A stretch of DNA of 6,822 nt from Rhodospirillales bacterium (lineage in GTDB: Bacteria; Pseudomonadota; Alphaproteobacteria; Acetobacterales; Acetobacteraceae), in the NCBI GenBank assembly GCA_018971455.1, contig JAGXAV010000108.1:1-6822 (forward strand), in the 5' to 3' direction. Of this stretch, positions 5,474 to 6,822 are shown piece after piece (the first letter of the stretch is position 1; each line of letters opens with the position of its first letter). The notes beneath the pieces were generated by a model. The model worked only from the letters and a program-made list of their open reading frames with translations. It did not search any database and had not been told where the DNA came from. A program made the position numbers and the translations under genes.

Positions 5474-6214
5474 TTGAGTAACAACATCGAAGGCAAGGTC
5501 GTCATTGTCACCGGTGCCAGCAGCGGCCTCGGCGCAGCCACGGCTCGCCACCTGGTTGCGGCTGGCGCGCGTCTCGTTCTTGGTGCCCGCCGCCTAGACC
5601 GATTGCAGGCGCTGGCTGCTGAACTCAACATCGGTCTCGACGCCGTCGTGCAAACCGATGTCACCGACCGCACGCAGGTGAAGGCTCTTGTTGAGCATGC
5701 ATATACACTGCACGGCCGCGTGGATGTCTTGATCAATAATGCTGGCATTATGCCGCATTCGCCTCTGCAGCGGTTAAAAATTGACGACTGGGAACAGATG
5801 ATCGACGTCAACCTCAAAGGCACACTTTATGGCATCGCTGCCGCCCTGCCGCATATGATCCGACAGGAGAGCGGGCACATCATCAATGTCTCGTCCGTGG
5901 CGGGCCACAAGGTGCGCCCCGGCAGCGCGGTGTACGCCGCAACGAAGACGGCGATCCGTGTCATTTCGGAGGGACTTCGACAGGAGGTGAAGCCCTACAA
6001 CATCCGCACCACGGTCATTTCACCAGGCGCGACGGCGACGGATCTTGCCGATAGCATCACCGAGCCAGATATCGCCAAATCGATTCGCGACTACACGGCC
6101 ACCTATGCAATCGCCCCCGATTCCTTCGCGCGTTCGGTGATTTTTGCCATGAGCCAGCCAGATGACATGGATGTAAACGAAATCCTGTTTCGCCCGACGC
6201 GCCAAGAACTCTAG
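5474..6214 (+). CDS. Short-chain dehydrogenase/reductase (classical SDR)
   Basis: A soluble NAD(P)-dependent oxidoreductase of 246 residues with a Rossmann fold, interconverting an alcohol and a carbonyl. The TTG 5474 start gives [20 protein letters not shown], with the cofactor motif TGASSGLG at residues 13-20. LGARRLDRL (R39, R40) after the second strand favours NADP(H). NNAG is at 88-91. The catalytic tetrad is complete: N113, S141, Y154 and K158 (YAATK). The C-terminus [13 protein letters not shown] is typical of a YdfG/clavulanate-dehydrogenase-like SDR group, so the protein appears full length. It is 26 nt behind livF on the same strand and probably co-transcribed. Its wording is less GC-rich in places than the liv genes, so it may have a different history. 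The substrate is unknown. Confidence 0.93.
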   Translation: MSNNIEGKVVIVTGASSGLGAATARHLVAAGARLVLGARRLDRLQALAAELNIGLDAVVQTDVTDRTQVKALVEHAYTLHGRVDVLINNAGIMPHSPLQRLKIDDWEQMIDVNLKGTLYGIAAALPHMIRQESGHIINVSSVAGHKVRPGSAVYAATKTAIRVISEGLRQEVKPYNIRTTVISPGATATDLADSITEPDIAKSIRDYTATYAIAPDSFARSVIFAMSQPDDMDVNEILFRPTRQEL

Positions 6215-6625
6215 ACCGTGATTCCTTTACGCTGAAGCGTATCCGGAAAGGCTGAGATCATCTGCCCCCTCTGCGAGAGCGAACTTTCAGAGGAGGCAAT
6301 CGATGAGGCTCCAGACGGCGGCGCTGGATCGTTCATCGGCTCTGCGAAGCAGGATTTGCAGCTTGGCGAGCACCATCTCGAATGGGTTGAGGTCAGGGTA
6401 GTCGGGCGGCAGGAACAACAGATGAACGCCGCTGCGGATCGCGTGGCCGATGGCGCGGCTCTTGTGGCAGCGAGATTGCCGAGCACCACGACATCGCCCG
6501 GCCGGAGCGTGGGCATCAGGAACAGCCTGACCCGGGCCAGGAAGATCCGGCCGTTGACCGCCCCGTCAATCACACAAGGCACCTCGATCCGCCGCGTTGC
6601 ATCGACTGCGAAGCAGGTGGACACT
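6214..6625 (-). mobile_element. IS630-family element, 3' remnant
   Basis: The terminal part begins at about 6214 (GACCGTGATTCC), directly after the TA of a CTAG at 6211-6214. IS630/Tc1-mariner elements insert at TA, often within CTAG, which supports this boundary. A small inverted repeat, TACGCT-GA-AGCGTA (6228-6241), lies near the tip and overlaps the transposase end. The inner boundary is not sharp: recognisable transposase sequence fades near 6625. The N-terminal part and the other end of the element are missing, so it cannot move by itself. Confidence 0.75.
6227..6625 (-). pseudogene. IS630-family transposase, degenerate C-terminal part
   Basis: Minus-strand homology starts near EVPCVIDGAVNGRIFLARV and LMPTLRPGDVVVLGNL. 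A one-base deletion at 6470-6471 then changes frame, after which CHKSRAIGHAIRSGVHLLFL and PPDYPDLNPFEMVLAKLQ continue. Family members read VVMDNLGSHK at the break, so the second catalytic Asp is replaced by Gly here (codon 6480-6478). The third acidic residue, the E of NPFE, is kept. An in-frame TGA (6289-6287) interrupts the end. Beyond it the same frame runs to SGYASA and TAA at 6227, the usual IS630 terminus, with the expected spacing of 14 codons. The first catalytic Asp region and everything upstream are absent. The gene is clearly dead. Confidence 0.8.
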
Positions 6626-6721
6626 GTCACGGCAGACAACTGACAAGCGATTCGGTTTCCCGAGCGGTCCGCCTCCGGGATTGACCCGACTGCCCTCACG
6701 TAAAATGACCCGCACGGCAGC
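6626..6721. other. Spacer between IS630 remnant and molybdoenzyme gene end
   Basis: About 95 bp in which I recognise no gene. It holds an imperfect GC-rich inverted stretch at 6659-6679 (CCCGAGCGG and CCGCCTCCGGG) with no T-run, so it is not a convincing terminator. Part of it may be IS630 sequence too decayed to recognise. Confidence 0.4.
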
Positions 6722-6822
6722 TCAGGATTTGGCGGCGCTTTGCATGGCCTGCCAAATGCATTGTGGTGTGGCCGGCATGTCGACATGCATAATTCCGAGA
6801 GGCCGAAGCGCATCCACTAATG
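6722..6822 (-). CDS. Xanthine dehydrogenase/CoxL-family molybdenum-binding subunit, C-terminal end (runs off right edge)
   Basis: The minus strand from the right edge reads LVDALRPLGIMHVDMPATPQ, then CIWQAMQSAAKS, then TGA at 6724-6722. This matches the extreme C-terminus of molybdopterin hydroxylase large subunits (CoxL, XdhB, isoquinoline 1-oxidoreductase type), where a N.vvDAL.plGv.hiDMP.TPerVW.ai pattern is conserved. The enzymes hydroxylate heterocycles or aldehydes or oxidise CO, and the last helix packs near the cofactor. Only 32 residues are in view, so the substrate class cannot be assigned and the rest of the gene may or may not be intact. It is convergent with the liv-SDR operon. 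Confidence 0.7.
   Translation of the reverse strand, partial: LVDALRPLGIMHVDMPATPQCIWQAMQSAAKS

Noticed and set aside
6659..6679. Imperfect GC-rich hairpin as terminator of the molybdoenzyme gene
   Set aside because: It needs bulges, leaves almost no loop and has no following T-run.
1..6822. CRISPR arrays, tRNA or rRNA genes, toxin-antitoxin or phage-defence modules
   Set aside because: No repeat-spacer pattern, no cloverleaf-like conserved arms and no matching protein motifs were seen on either strand.

Overview
The window is a mobile-element-rich piece of a high-GC proteobacterial genome, most likely an alphaproteobacterium. The lineage is inferred from base composition, the IS families present and the gene content; there is no rRNA or other lineage marker. 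The core is a branched-chain amino acid type (HAAT/Liv) ABC importer operon followed by a short-chain dehydrogenase. Broken genes and insertion sequences border it on both sides.

Layout, left to right. (1) Positions 1-149: the 5' end of an IS481-family transposase on the minus strand, running off the left edge. (2) 154-1080: a complete IS5-family element of about 927 bp with matching terminal repeats and an intact DDE transposase. (3) 1081-1655 (minus): the N-terminal half of a periplasmic amide/branched-chain amino acid binding protein, cut by the IS5 end. Its missing half is not on the other side of the IS5. (4) 1656-2205: a divergent intergenic region of about 550 bp holding a possible remnant of an IclR-type regulator, a perfect 10-bp inverted repeat and three copies of a CCGTAWATACGA palindrome, one of them on a plausible promoter. 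(5) 2206-5447: livH-livM-livG-livF, all intact, with start and stop codons overlapping at each junction. (6) 5474-6214: an intact short-chain dehydrogenase/reductase with its own ribosome binding site, probably the last gene of the operon. (7) 6214 to about 6625 (minus): a decayed IS630-family transposase fragment whose end begins exactly at the dehydrogenase stop codon. (8) 6722-6822 (minus): the last residues of a protein resembling the molybdenum-binding subunit of the xanthine dehydrogenase/CO dehydrogenase family.

How it works together. LivH and LivM would form the membrane channel, LivG and LivF the ATPase pair, and the divergent binding protein would have delivered substrate from the periplasm. 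Because the binding protein is truncated, the importer must borrow one from elsewhere or be non-functional. The dehydrogenase may act on the imported compound or a product of it, but the substrate cannot be read from the sequence. I did not find a clearly new biological system. The most informative points are the palindrome array over the liv promoter, the truncation of the binding protein by IS-mediated rearrangement, and the IS630 insertion at the dehydrogenase stop codon.
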